Shown here: one piece after another, positions 1 through 6,245 of the stretch
How positions within the stretch are numbered: the first letter of the stretch is position 1
Layout of the letters: each line of letters begins with the position of its first letter
Assembly: GCA_938036745.1 (NCBI GenBank)
Contig: CALHWG010000022.1
Span: forward strand, 1-6,245
Length of the DNA: 6,245 nucleotides
Origin: an uncultured bacterium
Lineage (GTDB): Bacteria; Patescibacteriota; Saccharimonadia; Saccharimonadales; Saccharimonadaceae
Direction: 5' to 3'
Position numbers and translations under genes: made by a program
The notes under the pieces: model-generated
Database searches by the model: none
Told to the model about the DNA's origin: nothing
The model's input: the letters and a program-made list of their open reading frames with translations, nothing else

Positions 1-165
1 GATCTAAGTTGGCACTATGTCAATAACCTCTATGCGAGAATGGATATTACCGCTATGGTTAATAATCCTAACCTTAATAGCCTTAAGCTCCCAGATTATA
101 GCCTCTTTGAAGGAGGGGTTTCTTACAAATATCCTTTTGGAAAGAGACAAGCCATTACCGTTTTG
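1..165 (+). CDS. Fragment of a probable TonB-dependent outer-membrane receptor (C-terminal beta-barrel part), cut at both sides
   Basis: Frame 1 of the plus strand is open from base 1 to a TGA at 205-207. Its first ~54 codons read like the last strands of a siderophore-type TonB-dependent receptor. Short alternating beta-strand stretches are visible (NLYARMDITAMV, then LPDYSLFEGGVSYKYPFGKR, then QAITV). The 'LP-x-Y-x-LF-x-x-G-x-SY' pattern followed by a polar turn and a new strand is typical of the C-terminal end of that family. After about base 165 the frame becomes unlike a barrel (SFKFNRNHSIFL, then stop), and the NNLF-type motif expected next is absent. Counted GC of bases 1-160 is 39%. 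It lies antisense to the apparent tail of the minus-strand membrane protein, which is not family-like here. Such receptors belong to Gram-negative bacteria, probably Bacteroidota, and do not fit the rest of the window. The assignment is by pattern memory only. That this strand is the coding one is more certain than the family name. Confidence 0.5.
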
Positions 166-1848
166 ACCAGCTTCAAGTTTAACCGTAACCATTCGATTTT
201 TCTCTGAATAATTCACTTTTACAGGCTTACCATTAATCACCGCTTTAAACCCTGGGTAGTAAAACATCGGAAATTCAATTTCAGCGCCGTTTTCATTTTT
301 CAAAACCTTCACGCGCATTTTTGAGCCATGTTTTTCGAAGCCAGAAAGCTCAGCCGAACCACTAATCACATCTGCCTTTTTTCCCTTTTCATCAATCACT
401 TTCTTAATGCGTGTTGTCGCCACCGCAGTAATATCCTTCACGTTATTGGTTCTCGGGAACACGGGCTGATATTCACCCATCGCAATATTGATATCAATCA
501 AATTGTAATCAATTCCAACATTCATCGGCAAAGCAAATTTACCCGGTTCAATCGCAGTAGTTGTGATGTGAAGATATGAAATTGATGCAATCGCCGCTGC
601 AATCATTATTTCGCGCTTATTTTTGAGCTTTTCACCGATGAAATAACCTGCCACAAACGGCAACAAAACAGACTGAATAATCAACATGCGCTGACTAAAT
701 TGTAGCATACTGTGAAAATTTTGAACCGCCGGAATAAATGCAAAAAATCTTGTTGAAAAAAGTACAAAAATTGCCGAAATTATAATTGACATCATTGAGA
801 AACGACGATAATTTGCATTTTTCATATCTTTTCGAAAAATCAAAAAACCAATAGTTAAAACTAATAGTGTTGGACTCAGACCAAATACAACTGAAGCATG
901 CCCAGCCGGTGGACGGAACATATTAGTTGACAACCAAGCATCAGCTGGAGTAACTTGCGACCCATTTACATAAAACCATTTTTGAAAATCAGGATTGAAA
1001 ATATTGTAAATTCCTACTTCTCGAACTTCAAGAAACGGCAAAATAAAAATTGCAGAAAATCCAACAGTCAAAATTCCAGCCAAGATTAGCGAAAATAGAA
1101 TTTTTGGCTTCGAAAAAACCTTTTGAATATTGAAAACCACAAAAAGTAGTGCCATAACTGCGATTAGAAGAGTCGTTAAATTGTGGTTTATAATAATACC
1201 GAAAGCAGAAAATGCAAGCATAAAAATTCGCTTAAAATCAGTTTTACTTTCAAAAATAATCTGATAAATTGCTAAAATTATAAATGGAATGAAAGCAAAT
1301 GCTAAATATTCACTGAACGAGCCGCGCGTAAGTAATTCACCAACGTGAAATGGTTCAAGAGTGAAAATTAATGCCGTAAAAAATCCAGCTTTTTCGCTTT
1401 TAAAAATCTTTTTCGAAGCGTAATACGCACCAAAAGTTGTCGCAATAGTTGCAACCAGCATCAAAAACATCAATGAAATTTGCAAGTTCGAAGTGATTTT
1501 AAAAACAATCAGCATCAGCCAGCTCAACATTGGGCCATAAAACAAATTTGGTGCCTGACCAAAACCTTGAAGCTGGTCAGCATCAAGCTGGAGGAATTTT
1601 TGACCATCATCAAACGCTGAAATTGAAGTTGCAAATCGGTAAAGATGGTAATTTCCGTCGTGCGTGTTAATCAAGTTCCCTGGCCCAACATACATAAATG
1701 AAACCAGGAGAACATCAATAATTAGAAGAGTTACAAAGAACGGATTCGAAAAAAATGCCTTAGAATTCTTCCAACCCTTTTTCAAAGCTTTTGAAATTTC
1801 CTTCAAAACATTTTTTGAAAAATTCTTAAAATTAATTTTCTTTTGCAT
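4..1848 (-). CDS. Polytopic membrane protein of the YfhO / '6-pyruvoyl-tetrahydropterin synthase-related' GT-C-like family; 3' end probably replaced
   Basis: The reading frame encodes 614 residues. A basic N-terminal stretch (1-35) precedes about 11-12 hydrophobic segments, roughly 37-54, 107-117, 124-142, 154-166, 183-198, 207-221, 225-241, 249-272, 319-337, 351-368, 386-404 and 412-427. Family-like motifs are a histidine-aspartate-glycine in the first outside loop (THDGNYHLYR, D64; a likely GT-C catalytic or metal site by analogy), RGSFSEY at 175-181, INHNLTT at 220-226, and QFSQRML at 383-389, which matches the family's 'QFPwR' element. A soluble beta-rich domain follows from about 440, with FPMFYYPGF at 526-534. 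The likely role is sugar transfer from a lipid carrier, or glycan modification, on the outer face of the membrane; the substrate is unknown. The ATG at 1846-1848 overlaps the upstream gene by 17 nt and has an AAAGGA site 6 nt ahead. Residues 564-614 do not look like the family, and the opposite strand codes there, so the true C-terminus is probably lost near base 160. Confidence 0.8.
   Translation of the reverse strand: MQKKINFKNFSKNVLKEISKALKKGWKNSKAFFSNPFFVTLLIIDVLLVSFMYVGPGNLINTHDGNYHLYRFATSISAFDDGQKFLQLDADQLQGFGQAPNLFYGPMLSWLMLIVFKITSNLQISLMFLMLVATIATTFGAYYASKKIFKSEKAGFFTALIFTLEPFHVGELLTRGSFSEYLAFAFIPFIILAIYQIIFESKTDFKRIFMLAFSAFGIIINHNLTTLLIAVMALLFVVFNIQKVFSKPKILFSLILAGILTVGFSAIFILPFLEVREVGIYNIFNPDFQKWFYVNGSQVTPADAWLSTNMFRPPAGHASVVFGLSPTLLVLTIGFLIFRKDMKNANYRRFSMMSIIISAIFVLFSTRFFAFIPAVQNFHSMLQFSQRMLIIQSVLLPFVAGYFIGEKLKNKREIMIAAAIASISYLHITTTAIEPGKFALPMNVGIDYNLIDINIAMGEYQPVFPRTNNVKDITAVATTRIKKVIDEKGKKADVISGSAELSGFEKHGSKMRVKVLKNENGAEIEFPMFYYPGFKAVINGKPVKVNYSEKNRMVTVKLEAGQNGNGLSLSKRIFVRNPSFKEAIIWELKAIKVRIINHSGNIHSRIEVIDIVPT
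150..168. other. Probable chimeric junction between two unrelated sequences
   Basis: To the right, the minus strand encodes a membrane-protein tail that matches its family up to the 'L-E-A-G-Q-N' turn (residues 558-563, codon for N563 at 160-162). To the left, the plus strand encodes a receptor-like barrel segment up to the QAITV strand (ending near 162). Both signals stop within the same ~15 bases, which is what a join between two source molecules would leave. The exact breakpoint cannot be fixed by eye, because a few bases may be shared by both parents. An assembly or amplification chimera is the simplest reading. A real recombination in the genome is possible but would have joined genes from very different cell-envelope types. 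Confidence 0.5.
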
Positions 1849-4396
1849 TCAAAATCCTTTCAATTTCATCAATGATAAAATATTGATTTTGTGCCGCTTT
1901 TTTGGCGATATCTTCTGAAACTTTCGACATTTCCGCAAATTTTTTGTTCGAAGTTTTCTCAAGATTTAAGCTTTCTTCAATCGCATCACAAAGAGTTTGA
2001 TAATCCACATTTGTAACTCTCCAACCATTTTTACCATCAATAATTTGTTCTTCCATCCCATAGCAGTCATTTCGAATAATTGGGTGACCAAAAGCCATAC
2101 CTTCATAAACGAAAATCCCCATTGATTCATGATATGAATAACAGATTGTCATATTGGCTTTTTCAACCAAATCGAGTACATCATCGTGCGGAATTTGCCC
2201 AATAATTTCGCATTTTCCATCCAAACCTTCTGCTGAAATTTCCATCTGTTTTTTAATATATCCAACATCGTCGGCACCAATAAATTTCAAGCTAAAATCA
2301 CGATATTTTTTAGGATTTTTCTTGTAGAAATTATTGTAAAAATTCAAAAACGCATAAAGAATTGGTAATTGACCTTTTCGCCCATCAGAAACCGCACCTG
2401 TCATCACGAAGTTGATTTTATCGAAATCTTTTTCGTCTTTTACAGAGAATCGGTCATTCGGGAAGTTAAATCGGAAAGTCATTACCTCTGTATTTTTCGA
2501 AGTTTCAAAGAACTCTTTATAAGCTTCAACACTACCTTTAGAAACACCATAAAGCTTAGCTTGGTCGTTTTCAAGCAATTCTTTGAACATCTCCTTTGTA
2601 TCTTCGTCAACGAATCGCTCTGGAGTCGCCTCGTGACCATACCAATAAAATGCATCAAGCTTACCACTCTTTGCCGCTTGAATTACCGTGTGTGTGATTG
2701 GTCGCGAAAGCCCAAAACTGTTTAAAATCACGATATCACCTTGATTATAATTCAACCAAAGATTGCGGTTAGTATAAACTTCAACATCAATTCCTGCCTT
2801 CTTGAGTTTTTGAATATTCTCCATTTTAATTGGTGTGAAAGCGATAAATTTTAATTTTCGGCCGATTTTTTTCGCACGACTTTGAATTTCAAAAGCCAAA
2901 TCCATCGCTACAAAGGGTGCGCCAGTATTGTCAAGCTGATGTGAAATTAACACGATTTTTGGTGTTTTATCAATTTTTGCTACAGTTTTATTTTTGATTT
3001 TCCGTACAATTTTGTCCGATGCAATCTTATAAGTTGCTTCAAAACCGTTATTTTTGTAATATCGTAGAGCTTTGCTTACGATTCGTTGCACTTTATTTTT
3101 AGCTCGAACAATTCTGCCTTCGCCCGTATCTTGAACCACTGGTGAATTCATAATTTCAACCTCCTTTAAAAGCCCAGCGTCGGCAGGTTTATAATTTCTA
3201 ACAATCAGTTCCGCAAGATTTTCAGTTGTTTTATCCCAATAGATCAACTCGCGAACCTTCGAAAGATTTTTTGAAACTCGTTCAAGCGATTTTTTATCTT
3301 TCGAAATCTTAATAATCTCGTTTTCGATCGTTTTAACTTCAAGATTTGGCAAAATATAAACCGCATCATTCGCCATCAAAATATCACTCATTGGGTCACC
3401 ACCATTAGTAACAATCGGTAAATCTGCCCAAACATAATCAACCAAGCGTGTTCGCCACGCTAAAGTATTTTCGACACCAATATTATTGATGAGAACCACC
3501 GCGTCACTGCCTAAATACCATTCAGCGCGCTCTTCGAATTTTACCCAATCAGTAACGTGAACGATTTTTTCCATCTTATTTTTTGAAATATATGCCATCA
3601 CTTCTTCGTATTTTTTCAAGAAATCTGGATGCTGGTTAAATGGATTTTTCACACCAACCATAATTAGCTCAACTGGAACTTTTTCGCTGGCGTTTTTAAC
3701 AGCTTTAAGCAGATTTGTAAGGTCAAACCAAGGGTAAATTCCGCCGAACCAAAGCAACTTGAAAGCTTTTTTATCTTGCACCATTTTCGAAATTGGGTCT
3801 TTTTTGGCTGTAGCTTTTTCGCGATAAATTCCATATGGAACAATTTGAATTAGATCTTCATCACCATAAGTAATTGGATTAATTCGGCCAACTTGCGCCA
3901 TCACGCCTATATAAAATTTCTTTTGAGATTCATTTGCACATAGTAAAATATCACCTCGCTTCAAGGCTTTCGTCCAGATTTTATTTTCGAAATTAAAAGC
4001 ATCATATTCACGATCAAGGTTATCTGAATTTCGTGCAGACATCTCAATATGAATAGGAACATATCCATCCAAAATAAGTTGTTGGTCATCGCGGATATTA
4101 TCGACCACTGTTTCAGTAATATCGCCAGCATTATAGCTCACCAAGACCGAGTCGAAATCTTGAATTTTTTCACCCAAATTTGCAATTTCCCAGGTTGAAA
4201 TTTTAATTCCATTTAGCTCCCTCGTAAAATCTTCTTGCTTAAAAACTTGATTATACGCAACTTCAACATCATATCGTTCTTTCGAATTTTCCCTCAAGCC
4301 GTTCGCAAGCCCCCAAGCACGCAAGCCGCCACCCTCGACTGTTTTAATTTCTGGCGCTGGAATTGGACCATTTGAAATGATTAAAATTTTTTTCAT
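1832..4396 (-). CDS. Tandem two-module GT-B glycosyltransferase (GT4-like), 854 residues
   Basis: Two GT-B modules are fused, about twice the usual length of one GT4 enzyme, so the protein may add two sugars in turn. Module 1 (about 1-400) starts with MKKILIISNGPIPAP and has a glycine-rich EGGG at 21-24. A VPYGI at 186-190 marks the inter-domain crossover, FGGIYPW is at 217-223, and WRTRLVDYVWADLPIV lies at 314-329. Here E309 is not followed by a second Glu eight residues later, so the standard EX7E pair is incomplete. A basic helical linker (about 425-475) leads to module 2 (479-850). This has S-H-Q-L-D-N-T-G-A-P at 485-494, RKG at 673-675 (probable phosphate contacts) and a complete EX7E motif, E757 to E765 (ESMGIFVYE). 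No signal peptide or membrane segment is seen, so it is cytoplasmic, perhaps membrane-attached through the linker. Its ATG shares one base with the stop of the GT2 gene (TAATG), and its end overlaps the membrane-protein gene by 17 nt. Donor and acceptor sugars cannot be read from the sequence. Confidence 0.85.
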   Translation of the reverse strand: MKKILIISNGPIPAPEIKTVEGGGLRAWGLANGLRENSKERYDVEVAYNQVFKQEDFTRELNGIKISTWEIANLGEKIQDFDSVLVSYNAGDITETVVDNIRDDQQLILDGYVPIHIEMSARNSDNLDREYDAFNFENKIWTKALKRGDILLCANESQKKFYIGVMAQVGRINPITYGDEDLIQIVPYGIYREKATAKKDPISKMVQDKKAFKLLWFGGIYPWFDLTNLLKAVKNASEKVPVELIMVGVKNPFNQHPDFLKKYEEVMAYISKNKMEKIVHVTDWVKFEERAEWYLGSDAVVLINNIGVENTLAWRTRLVDYVWADLPIVTNGGDPMSDILMANDAVYILPNLEVKTIENEIIKISKDKKSLERVSKNLSKVRELIYWDKTTENLAELIVRNYKPADAGLLKEVEIMNSPVVQDTGEGRIVRAKNKVQRIVSKALRYYKNNGFEATYKIASDKIVRKIKNKTVAKIDKTPKIVLISHQLDNTGAPFVAMDLAFEIQSRAKKIGRKLKFIAFTPIKMENIQKLKKAGIDVEVYTNRNLWLNYNQGDIVILNSFGLSRPITHTVIQAAKSGKLDAFYWYGHEATPERFVDEDTKEMFKELLENDQAKLYGVSKGSVEAYKEFFETSKNTEVMTFRFNFPNDRFSVKDEKDFDKINFVMTGAVSDGRKGQLPILYAFLNFYNNFYKKNPKKYRDFSLKFIGADDVGYIKKQMEISAEGLDGKCEIIGQIPHDDVLDLVEKANMTICYSYHESMGIFVYEGMAFGHPIIRNDCYGMEEQIIDGKNGWRVTNVDYQTLCDAIEESLNLEKTSNKKFAEMSKVSEDIAKKAAQNQYFIIDEIERILNAKEN
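1855..1860 (-). promoter_or_regulatory. Ribosome binding site (AAAGGA) of the YfhO-like gene
   Basis: On the minus strand AAAGGA lies 6 nt before the ATG at 1848, inside the last codons of the tandem glycosyltransferase gene. It is a weaker match than the sites of the two preceding genes, so translation may depend partly on ribosomes finishing the overlapping upstream gene. It supports this ATG as the start. Confidence 0.5.
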
Positions 4397-5400
4397 TATT
4401 TCTCCTTACTACTATATTTATGAATAATCTTATATAGACCAAACCACTTTCGCTTTTTTAGTTTTTTAATATTATTCTCTAAATTTTTTACACTATTTTC
4501 ATAATGCTTGATGATTACCCCTTGATCCTCTATGAATTTTTGTCTATCATTTAATAGATTGTTCCGCTCTAAAATTGAAATCTCTTTTTCTGCAAGATAG
4601 TTCTCAAGTATAGTTTGTTTTTCTAAGAGTTCCTTAATTGCTTGTAAAAAATTAACTTTTTCTTGATATTTTTGTAAAAATTTTATCTGTGTTTGAAGTA
4701 ATCGTTGATTTCTTTCTTGAATTTTCAAAAGATCTTCTGGGTGGGAATCTGATCCTGTAGCAAATCTATAAGCAACCATCGGCTCTTCTATCGTTGAAAG
4801 TTTAGTCTTAACAAATAATTCTAGCTGTATATCAAATGTGTCATCAGGAGTTTTAGTATCAAGCGTATTATTTATTTCCTTCATCAATTTAGTATCAACT
4901 AACCATGTTGAAGCATTTGTAAAACCTTTAGAAATTAGCATCTCGGTAAAATCTTCGGGCATTTTTACAAACTTTTCAGCAAAAGACTTTTTAAAAAGAA
5001 TTTTACCTTTTTCGTTCTCGGTTCGAAATTCAGTATTACACCATTTTGAATCTTTATTACTCTCGAGAAGATCGACTTGTTTTTGTAGCTTATCTTTCTT
5101 AATCCAATAATCGTCACCGTCACACCGAGCTATATATTTACCTCGAGCTTTATCACATATTTTTTTCCAAGTTTTCGCAATCCCTAAATTTTTTTCATTT
5201 TCGAAAAAACGAATCTTCTCGGAATTTTCATTTGCAAATTTTCGGATAATTTTAGGCGATATATCGGTAGAAGCATCATCAATAATTAGAATCTCAAACT
5301 CAAAATTGGTTTCTTGCATCAAAAAGCTCTCAATCGCTTGTGCAATCCACTTTTCCTTATTAAAACTCGTGCAAACTACAGAAACTAACGGATTTTTCAT
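4396..5400 (-). CDS. Family-2 (GT-A) glycosyltransferase with C-terminal coiled coil
   Basis: The 334-residue protein opens with the classic GT2 start: VSVVCTSFNKEKWIAQAIES at 6-25, then ILIIDDASTD at 37-46 (nucleotide-binding Asp pair D41/D42). The metal-binding DXD-type motif is in RCDGDDYW at 92-99. A PDDTFD at 185-190 holds the likely catalytic-base acidic residues, and the core ends with YRFATGSDSH at 211-220. This core transfers a sugar from a nucleotide-sugar donor in the cytoplasm; the sugar is not predictable. Residues about 223-316 are rich in Leu/Ile, Glu, Lys and Gln without helix breakers and look like a long coiled coil. A basic-aromatic tail follows (KKLKKRKWFGLYKIIHKY, 312-329) that could touch the membrane. 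The ATG at 5398-5400 has a GAGGAG site 11 nt upstream. The gene lies 81 nt after the ABC ATPase and overlaps the next gene by one base. The family assignment is firm; the coiled coil is judged by eye. Confidence 0.88.
   Translation of the reverse strand: MKNPLVSVVCTSFNKEKWIAQAIESFLMQETNFEFEILIIDDASTDISPKIIRKFANENSEKIRFFENEKNLGIAKTWKKICDKARGKYIARCDGDDYWIKKDKLQKQVDLLESNKDSKWCNTEFRTENEKGKILFKKSFAEKFVKMPEDFTEMLISKGFTNASTWLVDTKLMKEINNTLDTKTPDDTFDIQLELFVKTKLSTIEEPMVAYRFATGSDSHPEDLLKIQERNQRLLQTQIKFLQKYQEKVNFLQAIKELLEKQTILENYLAEKEISILERNNLLNDRQKFIEDQGVIIKHYENSVKNLENNIKKLKKRKWFGLYKIIHKYSSKEK
4402..4407 (-). promoter_or_regulatory. Ribosome binding site (AAGGAG) of the tandem glycosyltransferase gene
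   Basis: AAGGAG sits 5 nt before the ATG at 4396 and is formed by the last Lys-Glu codons of the GT2 gene. With the TAATG overlap it points to coupled termination and re-initiation, which would keep the two transferases at matched levels. It fixes the start of the 854-residue protein. Confidence 0.75.
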
Positions 5401-5411
5401 TTACTATTCTT

Positions 5412-5417
5412 CTCCTC
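5412..5417 (-). promoter_or_regulatory. Ribosome binding site (GAGGAG) of the GT2 gene
   Basis: GAGGAG lies 11 nt before the ATG at 5400 on the minus strand (AGGAGA at 10 nt). It is the only strong site in the 81-nt gap after the ABC ATPase gene and supports the chosen start. No convincing promoter or hairpin terminator was found in the gap (5401-5481), so read-through from the ABC gene is likely. Confidence 0.65.
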
Positions 5418-5481
5418 GATAAATGTATCAATTGTTTAAACTTAATAGCCTAAAAGATATCTTCTATTCTAAAGATTAACC

Positions 5482-6245
5482 TTATTTAATCCTTTCAACC
5501 CTAAAAACCTCACTATTGAGCAATGCATAATCTGAAATTTCTTTTTTGTTTGAAAGCTTAAAAATTAAGGAATTTTCATCATTCGTAAAGCCAATTAAGC
5601 TTTCATTACCACTCAATTTTTTATTAGCATCTCGAATTGAAGCAGTAAGCTTAAACTCACTACTATTAAATAATTCCATTGGAATTGAAAACCTTACCTT
5701 TTGGTCGCCACGATCAACATAAACTTGGCTCGAATCGTAGACAATTCCACCACGAGTTTGATCAAACATAGCTACTGCAAGAAAGATTTTTTTCTTACCT
5801 ATATAATTATACTCTACCTCAAATTCAAAATTCTCTTTATTTGATACGATTTTTTTACTAATTGCATTAATCTTTAATTTGGTTAGTTCATCATTCAAGC
5901 CAAGGACCTCTTGAGTTTCAGACTCTTTCTTTCCAAGTTTTTCAAGATTTAATTGAGTATAAGCTTCAACAACTTCATCGATACTTCCAAGAGAAGCGAC
6001 TTCACCTTGATGAATCATGATAGCCCTATTACAATATCTACGCACAGAAGACATAGAGTGTGTCACAAGAATAACCGTTTTAGTCTTGTCTTTTTTAATT
6101 TTTGAGAAGAATTCATCACATTTTCGTTGAAAAGCTTCATCACCAACCGCCAAAACTTCATCTAAAACCAGGATATCACCCTGAGCTTTAATTGCAATCG
6201 AAAAAGCCAAACGGACTTGCATTCCGCTAGAGTAATTCTTTAGTT
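5482..6245 (-). CDS. Polysaccharide/teichoic-acid export ABC transporter, ATP-binding subunit with Wzt-like C-terminal domain; 5' part outside window
   Basis: Only the 3' part is present. The frame stays open to the window edge, and the codons before the internal Met at 6222 read L-K-N-Y-S-S-G, giving YSSGMQVRLAFSIA. That is the ABC signature of the Wzt/TagH/RfbE group, so this Met is not the start, and Walker A and the Q-loop lie beyond base 6245. Counting that Met as 1, Walker B with the catalytic Glu is ILVLDE (17-22), followed by the D-loop region VLAVGDEAF. The switch His is H55 in ILVTHS, and the ATPase domain ends with HQGEVASLGSIDEVVEAY (71-88). After a charged linker, residues ~115-246 form a beta-rich domain like the carbohydrate-binding Wzt C-terminal domain, ending RVERIK. 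The protein powers export of a lipid-linked glycan with a Wzm-like permease that is not in this window. The extra domain suggests the chain or its end cap is recognised. The gene ends in TAA at 5482-5484. Confidence 0.9.
   Translation of the reverse strand, partial: LKNYSSGMQVRLAFSIAIKAQGDILVLDEVLAVGDEAFQRKCDEFFSKIKKDKTKTVILVTHSMSSVRRYCNRAIMIHQGEVASLGSIDEVVEAYTQLNLEKLGKKESETQEVLGLNDELTKLKINAISKKIVSNKENFEFEVEYNYIGKKKIFLAVAMFDQTRGGIVYDSSQVYVDRGDQKVRFSIPMELFNSSEFKLTASIRDANKKLSGNESLIGFTNDENSLIFKLSNKKEISDYALLNSEVFRVERIK

Noticed and set aside
1..4. GATC at the very first base as a restriction-cloning end
   Set aside because: GATC occurs several more times inside the window, so one copy at the edge is weak evidence and may be coincidence.
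328..579. Plus-strand open frame of 83 codons
   Set aside because: It is antisense to the well-supported membrane-protein gene, shows no recognisable domain and has no good ribosome site; a shadow frame.
1566..1592. Short repeat of AAGCTGG
   Set aside because: Only 7 bases repeated about 18 nt apart within coding sequence (Leu/Gln/Asp codons); likely chance.
2369..2725. Plus-strand open frame of 118 codons
   Set aside because: It lies opposite conserved glycosyltransferase module 2, and its translation is Arg/Phe/Cys-rich without motifs; a shadow frame.
4838..5110. Plus-strand open frame of 90 codons
   Set aside because: It is antisense to the GT2 catalytic domain, and its Ser/Phe-rich translation mirrors Lys/Glu-rich codons on the real strand.
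5401..5481. Promoter or terminator in the gap after the ABC gene
   Set aside because: A TAGAAT box and the perfect 10-nt palindrome AAGATATCTT (5454-5463) are present, but no -35 box lies at proper spacing and no stem-loop with a T tract is seen.
6220..6222. Met codon as the start of the ABC ATPase gene
   Set aside because: It lies inside the ABC signature motif (YSSGMQVRLAF), and the frame stays open to the window edge, so the gene begins outside the window.

Overview
The window is a single block of minus-strand genes for a cell-surface glycan, read from the right edge towards the left. In transcription order they are: the 3' part of a Wzt/TagH-type polysaccharide-export ABC ATPase (5482 to beyond 6245); a family-2 glycosyltransferase with a long C-terminal coiled coil (4396-5400); an 854-residue protein with two GT-B glycosyltransferase modules in tandem (1832-4396); and a polytopic GT-C/YfhO-like membrane protein (1848 leftwards). 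The last three are tightly coupled by a TAATG stop/start overlap and a 17-nt overlap. Only 81 nt separate the ABC gene from the GT2 gene, so one operon is likely. No tRNA, rRNA, CRISPR array, insertion sequence or convincing terminator was seen, and no gene-free stretch exceeds 81 nt.

Working model, inferred from the families: cytoplasmic transferases (GT2 plus the tandem GT-B protein) build a lipid-linked glycan. The ABC transporter exports it; its permease partner is presumably outside the window. The C-terminal domain of the ATPase may recognise the chain. The membrane protein may then add or modify sugars on the outer face. This is a recognisable type of locus, and I do not see a new defence or mobile system.

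The organism is low-GC and uses the standard genetic code as far as can be seen (three clear TAA stops, no in-frame TGA). Arginine is often CGA, and the word TTCGAA is strongly over-represented. A candidate-phyla-radiation bacterium such as a Saccharibacterium (TM7) would fit, but this is a low-confidence guess. A low-GC Gram-positive is the alternative.

The most important oddity is the left end. The first ~160 bases read on the PLUS strand like the C-terminal region of a Bacteroidota-type TonB-dependent outer-membrane receptor. The minus-strand membrane protein loses its family-like sequence at the same place, so its last ~51 residues look accidental. I read this as a chimeric join (assembly or amplification artefact, less likely a real recombination) near 150-168. 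The apparent stop codon at 4-6 should not be trusted as the natural end of that gene.
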